Shown: positions 14,340 to 21,801 of the stretch, piece by piece
Layout of the letters: every line of letters begins with the position of its first letter
How positions within the stretch are numbered: position 1 is the first letter of the stretch
DNA from: a virus
Length of the DNA: 51,399 bases
Strand: one strand, 5' to 3'
IMG/VR virus record: IMGVR_UViG_3300017950_000010
Location: 1 to 51,399 of that record
Translations under genes and position numbers: made by a program
Notes under the pieces: generated by a model
Database searches by the model: none
Told to the model about the DNA's origin: nothing
The model's input: only the letters and a program-made list of their open reading frames with translations

Positions 14340-15296
14340 ATGGCTTTACAAACTTCCGGTGCAATATCATTAAATGATATACACGTTGAAGCTGGCGGTA
14401 CTTCAGGTACTACAGCGAGCCTGAATGATTCAGACATTCGCGGCCTTATTGGTAAGGCTTCAGGTGCTACAATGTCTTTCTCTGAGTGGTATGGTGCAAG
14501 CGGAAGAGTTGCAATCAACTTAGCTATTGCTGCAGATACTCTTAACTATAATATTCAAGGCTCAAGAGGCGGTACATATGTAGCTGGAAGTACAGATGTA
14601 ACTCTTACAATTAACTCTGGTGTTACTGTTGGTTCTACAAGCACTGGCACATATGCTTTAGAAACAGGAAGCAGTTGGACATCTGGTGATGTCATTAGCA
14701 TTATCAATAACGGTACGGTTAAGGGTCGTGGCGGTAATGGTGGTAATGGTGGTAATGCTGTATATCCTTCTTCCGCTACTGCTGGCACTGCTGGTGGAGT
14801 TGGTGGTAATGCTTTCCGTGCGCAGTTTGCTACAACATTTACTAACAACGGTTCTGTTTATGGTGGCGGTGGAGGCGGCGGCGGCGGTGGCTCACAGTAT
14901 TCTCTTTTAGAGCTAAAAAGTGGAACTTCCTCAAGTGCTTATGCGGGTGCAGGCGGCGGCGGTGGTGCTGGCGTTAACGGAGGTTCTGGTGGTACTGGAG
15001 GAACAGCTTCTGGTGCTAACCTTAATGAACAAGGCGCTAACGGCAGCGCAGGAACAGCAACTGCTGGTGGTGCTGGTGGTGGTATTGCGGGCGCTGACCA
15101 AGGCATTGACGCTGGCGCTGGCGGAGGCTTGGGAGCCAACGGCGCTGCAGGTACTACTGGCTTTTTAATTCAAAGCGCACCACAAGGTGCAGCCGCAGGA
15201 GGTGCTGGTGGTTTAGCTGGTTTCTATCAAGTAGGCTCAAGTTTAATTAACAGTGGTTCTGGTATTGGTGGCACGGTAGGTGGTAGAAGTTCTTAG
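14340..15296 (+). CDS. Glycine-rich tail-tip adhesin / receptor-binding protein (318 aa)
   Basis: The N-terminal 60 residues contain the recurring phage motif SLNDIHVEAGG ... DIRGLIGKASGATMSFSEWYGA, which in many tailed phages precedes a variable adhesin. A beta-rich segment follows (about 60-130). The C-terminal 180 residues are dominated by glycine runs (GRGGNGGNGG, GGGGGGGGGG, AGGGGGAG) like the polyglycine-helix sandwich of T4-like gp38 adhesins. This suggests the part that touches the host receptor. It sits right after the giant fibre. GGAGATTTATT precedes ATG. The exact receptor cannot be inferred. Confidence 0.8.
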   Translation: MALQTSGAISLNDIHVEAGGTSGTTASLNDSDIRGLIGKASGATMSFSEWYGASGRVAINLAIAADTLNYNIQGSRGGTYVAGSTDVTLTINSGVTVGSTSTGTYALETGSSWTSGDVISIINNGTVKGRGGNGGNGGNAVYPSSATAGTAGGVGGNAFRAQFATTFTNNGSVYGGGGGGGGGGSQYSLLELKSGTSSSAYAGAGGGGGAGVNGGSGGTGGTASGANLNEQGANGSAGTATAGGAGGGIAGADQGIDAGAGGGLGANGAAGTTGFLIQSAPQGAAAGGAGGLAGFYQVGSSLINSGSGIGGTVGGRSS

Positions 15297-15325
15297 CTGA
15301 TATCAATAGTAAAAAAGGTTATAAT
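15297..15325 (+). promoter_or_regulatory. Possible sigma70-type promoter giving a leaderless start
   Basis: A perfect TATAAT (15320-15325) follows CTGATA (15297-15302, 4 of 6 matches to TTGACA) with 17 bp between. Transcription would start at or next to the ATG at 15332, giving an almost leaderless message. It stands at the beginning of the AT-rich cargo block and may have come with it. In AT-rich DNA such matches arise by chance. Confidence 0.35.
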
Positions 15326-15331
15326 AGTAAA

Positions 15332-15691
15332 ATGAATTATAAAGTACACGTATCAGGTTATATTGAAAGCACTCAACAGTTGCTTGTTTCTTTTTCTTGT
15401 GATGATACAAAACATGAAGCTAAAGATTATCAGTCGTTAGCTTTTGATATTGTTCCTTATGGTGACATGAGTGTTTCAGATATTTTAAAAGAAATTGCCA
15501 AGCAAGCCCCAACAATATGCCAAGACATTGTTATGTATGAAAAGGTTACAGATAATGACGAAAAGTCAGAAGAGTTTAGGTCTTTAATAGGCAAAGAATT
15601 TACATATAAATATAAAGATTTATTTATTACAGATGCTGTTCAATTAATAAAAGAATCAGCACCGGAGGCGGTTGAATCCGAAACATTGTAA
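15332..15691 (+). CDS. Hypothetical protein after adhesin (119 aa)
   Basis: Soluble alpha/beta protein (MNYKVHVSGYIESTQQLLVS, then DDTKHEAKDYQSLAFDIVPYG, C-terminus acidic). It has no membrane segment or recognised motif. Small proteins placed directly after adhesins in phages are often fibre-assembly chaperones, so that is one option. The gene is AT-rich compared with the capsid genes and has a weak AAAAAGG ribosome site. It overlaps the next start by one base (TAATG), indicating joint translation. Confidence 0.65.
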   Translation: MNYKVHVSGYIESTQQLLVSFSCDDTKHEAKDYQSLAFDIVPYGDMSVSDILKEIAKQAPTICQDIVMYEKVTDNDEKSEEFRSLIGKEFTYKYKDLFITDAVQLIKESAPEAVESETL

Positions 15692-16365
15692 TGATACAAA
15701 CTGATATTAAATTTGGCCCTAATGAGAACACTGACAATAAACTGTTAGTATCTGCTGCTTTTAATATTCACGAAGGTGGATATATGAGCAGGGATGATAT
15801 TCTTGAAATAGGACATAACGATGGGGAAATAGTATATCATCCAACAAGCTCTGGTTTAATTAGAAGTGGTGAAAATCATTTACTAACTAAAGGTAATATT
15901 CAGCTTGTTTATAATTTAAACAATAGTCTTACCGAAGAACAAATTCAAAACTACATTACATATGTTTATAACGATGAACCAAATGCAAGTGTTGTTTACG
16001 ATTCTGAAAATAATTTAATTAATTTATTTTATAATACATCTTATACTCAAAATTCGTTTAAACAATTACCAGCGAAGTATGCGCCGTTATCTGATACATC
16101 TAAATTTATAGTTAGTGAAGGTAGTGATGTGCTTTGTTTCCTTAGAATTGATGGTGAACCTGAAGCATGGACTGTAGAATATAGAGATATTACTGAAACA
16201 ACCACACTTAATAAACAAGGAAATTTGTGTTATTTCATATTTAGCACTGCTGTATCTATTAACGATAATCTTTTGATTCCCGCTAAAGCTTACAGAATAA
16301 TTTCAGATAATCTTGAAGTTGTTGTGTCTGAGAATACTAAAGTTATAAGGATGTATCGTGATTAA
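15691..16365 (+). CDS. Hypothetical protein, probably tail or cargo (224 aa)
   Basis: It is coupled to the previous gene by TAATG. The composition is beta-rich and aromatic (QIQNYITYVYNDEP, NNLINLFYNTSYTQNSF, EPEAWTVEYRDITETTT). The C-terminal part (AKAYRIISDNLEVVVSENTK) might form a small beta domain. There is no signal peptide, helix or catalytic motif that I can identify. Its 3' end overlaps the Coq4-like gene by 8 nt. Low GC matches the surrounding cargo block. It may be a structural accessory of the adhesin or a passenger gene. Confidence 0.65.
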   Translation: MIQTDIKFGPNENTDNKLLVSAAFNIHEGGYMSRDDILEIGHNDGEIVYHPTSSGLIRSGENHLLTKGNIQLVYNLNNSLTEEQIQNYITYVYNDEPNASVVYDSENNLINLFYNTSYTQNSFKQLPAKYAPLSDTSKFIVSEGSDVLCFLRIDGEPEAWTVEYRDITETTTLNKQGNLCYFIFSTAVSINDNLLIPAKAYRIISDNLEVVVSENTKVIRMYRD

Positions 16366-17077
16366 ATTTTTTAAAGCCCTTTATCAATGGTCTAGAATTC
16401 AAGAGGATATACCTGAAGATAGACCTAAAAGAGTTTTTCGAATGGTCAAATTACTTGGTAATAAAAAATATTTTGAATCTCGAAATAAATTTTTTGAGAC
16501 GAAACAAAATGTTGAATTATTAAAAAGAGAAAAGACTTTATCAGATCTACTTGAGAATTATAAAGACTTCAAAGATTTCCCTTTAAATTCTCTTGGAAAA
16601 GAATACTACAATTTTATGCAATCAGAAGAAGTTGATTACGCAAAATTTGTAGCGGCACATAATGAAGCCGAAATGAAGAATGATAATCCTTTATTCAACG
16701 AGTTTGATAAAAGAGAAAGAGATATACATGATCTTGTTCACATTATTTTCGGTTATACTCGTAGCCGCTTTGGGGAAGGTGCAACGTTAGTTACACAATA
16801 CTGGCAAGGCGGTTCAGCAGGTCTCGGAGCAATTATGTTGTTCGGAGTTTTAAGAACTATTTATAAGTGGCCATCTTCGGCTAAAACATTATTAACTGCT
16901 TGTAAAGATATTTATAAGCGTCAAAAGAATATTGACTTTAGGTCTTATCCTTTTGAGGACAATTTATTAACAGACATAAACGAGATTAGGAAACAGTTAA
17001 AGATTAGCCCACCAAGTTCGGCTATTCAAACTTGTGAACGTTTTACCTCGTGGTCTTGGAAAGGAGAAAGACGATGA
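16358..17077 (+). CDS. Coq4-like protein (239 aa)
   Basis: The centre holds the Coq4 signature HDxxH-x11-E exactly: His124-Asp125-Leu-Val-His128 and Glu140 (HDLVHIIFGYTRSRFGEG). It is preceded by the typical LGKEYYNFM segment and followed by a helical QGGSAGLGAIMLFGVLR part. Coq4 family proteins act in ubiquinone biosynthesis on the ring intermediate and bind a metal through this motif. The length (239) is normal for the family. In a phage this would be an auxiliary metabolic gene touching quinone or another lipid-like ligand. The N-terminal 60 residues are basic and divergent. It is translated with a tiny ORF and a 2OG oxygenase. Confidence 0.75.
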   Translation: MIKFFKALYQWSRIQEDIPEDRPKRVFRMVKLLGNKKYFESRNKFFETKQNVELLKREKTLSDLLENYKDFKDFPLNSLGKEYYNFMQSEEVDYAKFVAAHNEAEMKNDNPLFNEFDKRERDIHDLVHIIFGYTRSRFGEGATLVTQYWQGGSAGLGAIMLFGVLRTIYKWPSSAKTLLTACKDIYKRQKNIDFRSYPFEDNLLTDINEIRKQLKISPPSSAIQTCERFTSWSWKGERR

Positions 17078-17136
17078 GTTTTTTTGAAACTCTTTTATTC
17101 GCAGATTTGTTTATGCAAATGGGCGGATTAATGTAA
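17074..17136 (+). CDS. Tiny peptide between Coq4-like and oxygenase genes (20 aa)
   Basis: A strong AAGGAG ribosome site sits just before ATG 17074. The start overlaps the Coq4-like stop (ATGA) and the stop overlaps the next start (TAATG). Product: MSFFETLLFADLFMQMGGLM, hydrophobic and methionine-rich. The tight double coupling argues for real translation. It may serve only to hand ribosomes to the oxygenase gene, which lacks a ribosome site of its own, or be a micro-peptide. Confidence 0.45.
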   Translation: MSFFETLLFADLFMQMGGLM

Positions 17137-17690
17137 TGTGGTATAATGTACCACAAGCATTCAGTAAAGAATACTGTGAGGAAATAGTTAATTATTTTAG
17201 CACAAAAGAAACAGTAGACGCTACTATTGAAGGCTTTAGTATTAACAAAGATATTAGGGATACTAAAATAAAATTTACGGAAGACATTGCTAATAACAAT
17301 TCTTTCGAAAATAACTTACATACATCGATGGATCGACTTATTAAACGAGTCAATTCTGAATGGTACAATTATGATTTAAATTATAATGAAGCCCCTCAAT
17401 TTGGTGTTTATGGAAGTGAAACTAAAAGCTTTTACGATTGGCATGAAGATGTACTACATCAGTCAACCAATAAACAACTTAGAAAGCTATCAGTAGTAAT
17501 TCTTTTAAACGATAAGGACAATTATACAGGCGGGAACTTAGAGTTAAACCATCCAGAGGAACCACAAGACTTTAATAAGGCGGGTGATGCATTATTTTTC
17601 CCATCTTATTTAAGGCATCGAGTAACCCCCGTAGAAACAGGTACTCGATATTCTTTAGTTTGTTGGTCTAATGGACCGCCTTGGAGATAG
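17136..17690 (+). CDS. 2OG-Fe(II) oxygenase, prolyl-4-hydroxylase-like (184 aa)
   Basis: Clear P4H/PKHD-type features are visible. YDWHEDV has the HxD metal pair (residues about 106-108), and RKLSVVILLND...YTGGNLEL is the core strand and turn. GDALFFPSYLRHRVTPV carries the distal histidine. GTRYSLVCWSNGPPW has the arginine that holds 2-oxoglutarate. This family hydroxylates proline or related residues in proteins, or small substrates. It differs from the oxygenase at 6804-7325, so the phage has two. A tempting but untested substrate is the Pro-rich collagen-like tail fibre of this phage. The gene is AT-rich and translationally coupled upstream. Confidence 0.88.
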   Translation: MWYNVPQAFSKEYCEEIVNYFSTKETVDATIEGFSINKDIRDTKIKFTEDIANNNSFENNLHTSMDRLIKRVNSEWYNYDLNYNEAPQFGVYGSETKSFYDWHEDVLHQSTNKQLRKLSVVILLNDKDNYTGGNLELNHPEEPQDFNKAGDALFFPSYLRHRVTPVETGTRYSLVCWSNGPPWR

Positions 17691-17692
17691 AA

Positions 17693-17842
17693 ATGAGTAA
17701 ACCTTATTTAGGAAAAGTGACTGCAGAAGAACAGAAGCAGTTAAATAAAATTATGAACAGTCCAATTAAACGGACTAAAGAAGACAAGGCTAAACCAGCT
17801 AGAAATGTTAACTTAAACATTCGCGGTGAAAAGCCAAGCTAA
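17693..17842 (+). CDS. Small basic hypothetical protein (49 aa)
   Basis: ATG 17693 has TTGGAGATAG just upstream, overlapping the end of the oxygenase gene. The product starts MSKPYLGKVTAEEQ, is helical in the middle (KQLNKIMNSPIKR) and lysine-rich with a short tail NIRGEKPS. It has no membrane segment. Position right before the portal leader suggests the last gene of the cargo block or a small virion protein. The function is unknown. Confidence 0.55.
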   Translation: MSKPYLGKVTAEEQKQLNKIMNSPIKRTKEDKAKPARNVNLNIRGEKPS

Positions 17843-17895
17843 TCTCCATTGTCCTCGCCTGTTGAGGGTCATCAGGTGGAGATACAAAACCCTCA
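17843..17895 (+). ncRNA. Predicted H-type pseudoknot in the portal mRNA leader
   Basis: TCTCC (17843-17847) pairs with GGAGA (17878-17882), and CCTG (17858-17861) with CAGG (17873-17876). The hairpin loop TGAGGGT (17863-17869) is perfectly complementary over 7 nt to ACCCTCA (17889-17895) just downstream. This makes a plausible pseudoknot about 30 nt before the portal start. It may control portal translation or be an RNA-processing or protein-binding site. No gene occupies this segment on either strand. Confidence 0.45.
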
Positions 17896-17923
17896 CTTAC
17901 ATCGATTGATAGGAGTCATAGAC

Positions 17924-20149
17924 ATGGCACAAAAAGCACGAGGCTATCAGGAAGCTATTACCGACGACGAACTTTTGAATATTATTGATTCAGGAGTTAT
18001 GCATAGCGTTGGTCATTTCCTTAGTTCATCCGATCTCACACGAGAACGAATTAAAGCCACCTACGAATACGCAGGCATGGCTAAGGACCATCTTTCCCCT
18101 CAAGGGGTTTCAAGCATTGTTGCTTCAGACACAACTGAAGTAATTGAAGCTTACCTAGCTATCATCTCAGAGTTAATGTTTGAGAATATGAAGCTAGCAT
18201 CTTTCTTACCTTATTCAACAAGCCCAGCAGCCCTCATGAGTTCTCAACAAGCTTCTGATGTAGTTAACTATTGTCTCTTCAAGAAGAACGATGGTTGGCG
18301 CATCTTTAATACTTGGGTTAAATCAGCGCTCCTCTGGAAGACTTCAGTTATCCGTTGGGATTACTGCGAAGAGTATGAGCATCGCTTTGAAGAGTACGAC
18401 TCTATTAACCAAGTAGCCCTTGATGAACTTTTGGCTGACCCCGATATTGAAATCGTTGGTGACTTGTTTCTCGAAAATAATTTTGATTTAGAAAGCCCTG
18501 AAGCAGTTTATAAGGATGTACGTATTAAACGTAAAATCGATAAGTCCGGTGTTAAACTAGAAGTAGTTCCACCAGAAGATTTTCGTATCGACCGCGATGC
18601 ATCGTCTATTGAAGACGCTAGCTTTATTGCTATTCAACGGGAAATGACTCGTTCTGAAATTCGCAAACAATGGCCTGATGTCGCTGATGATATTGGTAAT
18701 TGGGATCGTTTAGGACAAGCTTTCGGTCAATCATTTGATGCTTACAATGAAGAACGTTCAGTTCGTAAAGAAGTAACTGGTCAAGAATATAACGAAGAAG
18801 GTAGTGCAAACGATTTCTTTGGTACTGAAGCTAACACAGAAGTATCAGTAACAGAATCGTGGTTACGGGTTGACCGTGACGGTGATGGCATTGCCGAGTT
18901 AAAACACTTTATCACTGTGGGAGACCATATCCTTTATGAAGAAGATATTGATATGGTTCCTCTTGCAGCCATTTGCCCGTTTGAAATTCCACATGAATTC
19001 TATGGTCTTTCAATGGCTGATATGGTTCGATCGTCTACTTTGGCGAGCACAGCTATTATGCGAGGATTCGTCGAGAATACTTACCTTACTAATTATTCTC
19101 CGAAGTTGGCTGACCCGAATGTTGTCGATTTCAGCGCCCTCCAAAATATGAAACCAAAACAAATTATTGCTACTAATGGTAATCCAGCAGCAGCAGTATC
19201 TCAAATGCCCCCAGAGGCAATTTCTTCTTCTACAGTACCCCTACTAGAGTTCTTGCAACTACATAAAGAACAAGCAACGGGTATGTCGAAGGCAGCCCAG
19301 GGGTTAAATGATGCGTTATATGTTTCAGGAAATAGTGAGCAAAAGGTTTCTCAAGTACAAAGCGCAGCTCAAAAACGTATTCAACATATTGTTCGTCGAT
19401 TTGCTGAGACTGGGTTTAAGCGTTGCATTCTTGGTGTATACCATCTTATGCGGCAAAACATGAAGGAAACTTTGTATAGTACCCCGAATAGCCAAGGCGC
19501 TTATAAATCCGTAGACATTTCTAAACTCCCCGAAACGATGGATGTTCAAGTGAATATTAACGTCGGTGAGAATAGTAATGATTCCCGTATGCAAAAAGTT
19601 AATGTTATTGGAACTCAAATCATTCCAGCCCTCCAACAGGCGGGTCAGGGTATTGCGGTTAAACCTGAAGCTGGTTTAGCGCTAGCTTACGAGTCTATTA
19701 AGGCTATGGGTCTCGACCCTACACAATACCTTCGGGATTACGAAGATCCAACCTTCCAACAGGAAGCACAACAAGCTATGGCTCAACAGCAACAAGACGC
19801 TCAAATGGAGAAACAAGTTGCTCAAGCAGTTCAACAAGGCCAAATGGCTTTGAATGAAGCTAATATTCGTTATACCCAAGTTCAAGCAGATAATTCTCTG
19901 CAAGACAATACTAAACAACTTGCAGTTGCCCTTGACAAGTCTAACCAAGAATGGTCTAAACTTGCTTTGGAAGCTGCTAAAGATGGCATGTCCTTACCAC
20001 CCCGCCCCGACTTCGAAGAGTTATTCCAACTCGCTATGACGGGCATTCAGGCCATGTCTAATCAATTACCCGTCTCCCCAGCGTCTGCTGTTCCTTCTGA
20101 GGAAGAAGAAGCTATGATGGCTGAGATGATGGCACAAGGACAAATATAA
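17924..20149 (+). CDS. Portal protein, P22-type (741 aa)
   Basis: I chose ATG 17924 because GATAGGAGT precedes it; a longer frame from a TTG at 17849 runs through the pseudoknot. Portal features are present. The segment VPPEDFRIDRDASSIEDASF is followed by an ITVGDHILYE strand, and PHEFYGLSMADMVRSSTL is typical of P22-type portals. After it come a helical stem region and a C-terminal Gln/Met-rich barrel helix (residues about 590-690). Twelve copies would form the packaging and ejection channel. The size is like P22 gp1 (725) and far larger than T7 gp8 (536). Scaffold and capsid genes follow. Confidence 0.88.
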   Translation: MAQKARGYQEAITDDELLNIIDSGVMHSVGHFLSSSDLTRERIKATYEYAGMAKDHLSPQGVSSIVASDTTEVIEAYLAIISELMFENMKLASFLPYSTSPAALMSSQQASDVVNYCLFKKNDGWRIFNTWVKSALLWKTSVIRWDYCEEYEHRFEEYDSINQVALDELLADPDIEIVGDLFLENNFDLESPEAVYKDVRIKRKIDKSGVKLEVVPPEDFRIDRDASSIEDASFIAIQREMTRSEIRKQWPDVADDIGNWDRLGQAFGQSFDAYNEERSVRKEVTGQEYNEEGSANDFFGTEANTEVSVTESWLRVDRDGDGIAELKHFITVGDHILYEEDIDMVPLAAICPFEIPHEFYGLSMADMVRSSTLASTAIMRGFVENTYLTNYSPKLADPNVVDFSALQNMKPKQIIATNGNPAAAVSQMPPEAISSSTVPLLEFLQLHKEQATGMSKAAQGLNDALYVSGNSEQKVSQVQSAAQKRIQHIVRRFAETGFKRCILGVYHLMRQNMKETLYSTPNSQGAYKSVDISKLPETMDVQVNINVGENSNDSRMQKVNVIGTQIIPALQQAGQGIAVKPEAGLALAYESIKAMGLDPTQYLRDYEDPTFQQEAQQAMAQQQQDAQMEKQVAQAVQQGQMALNEANIRYTQVQADNSLQDNTKQLAVALDKSNQEWSKLALEAAKDGMSLPPRPDFEELFQLAMTGIQAMSNQLPVSPASAVPSEEEEAMMAEMMAQGQI

Positions 20150-20452
20150 ATGGATAAATATAAAAAGACAGCTGAGAAGAAGCTGACTGGAAAAGTTCAT
20201 CCTGACGTACTCGCTAAGGAAGCTTTGATTAAATCAGAGTTTTCTTCGCGGGAACGCGAGAATTTCTTTAATGACGCTTACGGAGAAGTCTTAGTAGACT
20301 TATTTGTAGAGTGGCTTAAAACAGACCCCCATGAAACTAAGAGCCGTGAATTCTTATATAATACAGCTTTAGCTTTGGGCTCCGTAAAAGAGAAACTAAT
20401 TTCTATTGAAACTTACGGGAAGAACATTCCAATTTTAACTGAGGACAACTAA
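20150..20452 (+). CDS. Hypothetical protein after portal (100 aa)
   Basis: The gene abuts the portal stop. It is a helical, charged protein (MDKYKKTAEKKLTGKVHPD, then REFLYNTALALGSVKEKLIS). There is no cysteine, signal or membrane segment. Its location between portal and scaffold suggests a head-assembly role such as a head-completion or portal-associated factor. No family is recognised. The ribosome site is weak, so it probably relies on coupling with the portal gene. Confidence 0.65.
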   Translation: MDKYKKTAEKKLTGKVHPDVLAKEALIKSEFSSRERENFFNDAYGEVLVDLFVEWLKTDPHETKSREFLYNTALALGSVKEKLISIETYGKNIPILTEDN

Positions 20453-20653
20453 ATGAACGAACATAAAGAAAAAGCGATTGCAGTATTAGAAGCTGCGATT
20501 GAACGCGATATTAAGATGATTGCTCAACATCCAGTACGAGTTTTAGATACTGTGAATACCTTGAGCAACATGATTAAAATTCGAGATTATATTAAAGCAG
20601 AAGTAGCTGTACCCAAAGAAGCACCTACAAAAGCTAAAGGAGACAAGAAATAA
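20453..20653 (+). CDS. Hypothetical helical protein before scaffold (66 aa)
   Basis: Starts directly after the previous stop. It is an all-helical small protein (MNEHKEKAIAVLEAAIERDI ... TLSNMIKIRDYIKAE) with a Lys-rich tail (EAPTKAKGDKK). The tail and small size suggest binding to an acidic partner, possibly the very acidic scaffold encoded next, whose start overlaps this stop. The function is unknown. Confidence 0.65.
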   Translation: MNEHKEKAIAVLEAAIERDIKMIAQHPVRVLDTVNTLSNMIKIRDYIKAEVAVPKEAPTKAKGDKK

Positions 20654-21783
20654 TGGATGATACTGAAGTAAACGAAGTCGCTACCCTCGATGAGGATGCC
20701 ATTTCTACTGATGTTAATACCGATCGCACTGAAGATGAAATCTTGGCTGACATTCTAGCTAGTACCGAGTTCCTCGATGAGGATGAAGTACCTAGTATGG
20801 AATCTCTACCCGATGAGATTGAAGAAGAAGTCGATCCTGACGAGTCCGATTCAGAAGACCCAATGGATGAAGACGAGTCAGAAGATGATGTTGAAGACGA
20901 GATTGATGAAGAATCTGAAGAAGACAATGAAGACGAAGATGCCTCTGATAAAGACGCTACCGACGAAATTATTGCCTACGAAGAAGATGAAGTTGATTGG
21001 GAGGTCCACGTTCCCGTAACCATTGATGGTGAACAATCCCTCGTATCCCTTGCCGAACTTCGCAAAGGATATGCTACCGAACAACATCTCTCAAAGAAGG
21101 GTCGCGAACTAGGCGAAGCACGGAAAGAAATTGAAGCGGAACGAGAACAACGTCTCGGTGAACTTGTTAGTCTCACTGAAGCCGTTAATACTATGCTATC
21201 TGTTAATGAACAAGAACTTGCTCAACAGTATCACGCTGTTGACGCTGAGATTAAGAAAGCTAGGGAAGAAGGTAATACTTACGATTTAGCCGAACTTAAA
21301 GATAAGCGAGAACAAGCACAGCAAGCATATTGGGAAGCTCGAAATACCCGTGAAGCAGTTATTACTCAAACGCAACAACAGCGACAAACAGCTGAAGCGC
21401 AAGAGTGGAATCAGAAAGTAGAAAAATTCTTTACTGAAATTGAAGAAGTAATCCCAGGATACGACGAAAAGTATGCTGCGAACCTTCGGGAATTCGGTAG
21501 TGAACTTGGACTATCCGAAGAATTTATGATGACTGTAGCCGATGTATCGATTGTGAAGGCATTAGATGATTACCGCAAACTTAAACAAGGTGTCAATACT
21601 GGTGCTAAGAAACGAGCTAAGGCTTCTATTAAGAAAACTCCCGTAAAAAAGGCTAAACCAGCCCAACAAAAACAGCGGGACGCTGACCAAATGATGAAGG
21701 CTCGTGCATTCCGAAAGGATGCTTCACAAGACGATCAAATGGCTTTCCTCCGTAACTACGCCTCAAAATCTCTTAACCAATAA
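20653..21783 (+). CDS. Scaffolding protein (376 aa)
   Basis: The first 130 residues are extremely acidic (repeated Glu/Asp, for example EDESEDDVEDEIDEESEED). A central domain follows (DEVDWEVHVPVTIDGEQSLV), then AELRKGYATEQHLSKKGREL and a long Gln/Glu-rich coiled coil. The C-terminus is basic (KKRAKASIKKTPVKKAKPA), a common capsid-contacting tail. This architecture is typical of scaffolds that guide capsid assembly and then leave. The location between portal and capsid fits. The start overlaps the stop of the 66-aa gene (TAATG). Confidence 0.88.
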   Translation: MDDTEVNEVATLDEDAISTDVNTDRTEDEILADILASTEFLDEDEVPSMESLPDEIEEEVDPDESDSEDPMDEDESEDDVEDEIDEESEEDNEDEDASDKDATDEIIAYEEDEVDWEVHVPVTIDGEQSLVSLAELRKGYATEQHLSKKGRELGEARKEIEAEREQRLGELVSLTEAVNTMLSVNEQELAQQYHAVDAEIKKAREEGNTYDLAELKDKREQAQQAYWEARNTREAVITQTQQQRQTAEAQEWNQKVEKFFTEIEEVIPGYDEKYAANLREFGSELGLSEEFMMTVADVSIVKALDDYRKLKQGVNTGAKKRAKASIKKTPVKKAKPAQQKQRDADQMMKARAFRKDASQDDQMAFLRNYASKSLNQ

Positions 21784-21801
21784 AAAATCAGGTGATTTTA
21801 A

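Noticed and set aside
17868-17876. CTGATGA on the minus strand suggesting another hammerhead
   Set aside because: No GAAA partner or closing stems, and that strand is antisense to the structural operon here.
17849-17923. TTG start extending the portal by 25 residues
   Set aside because: No Shine-Dalgarno. The segment reads through the pseudoknot, and ATG 17924 has GATAGGAGT.
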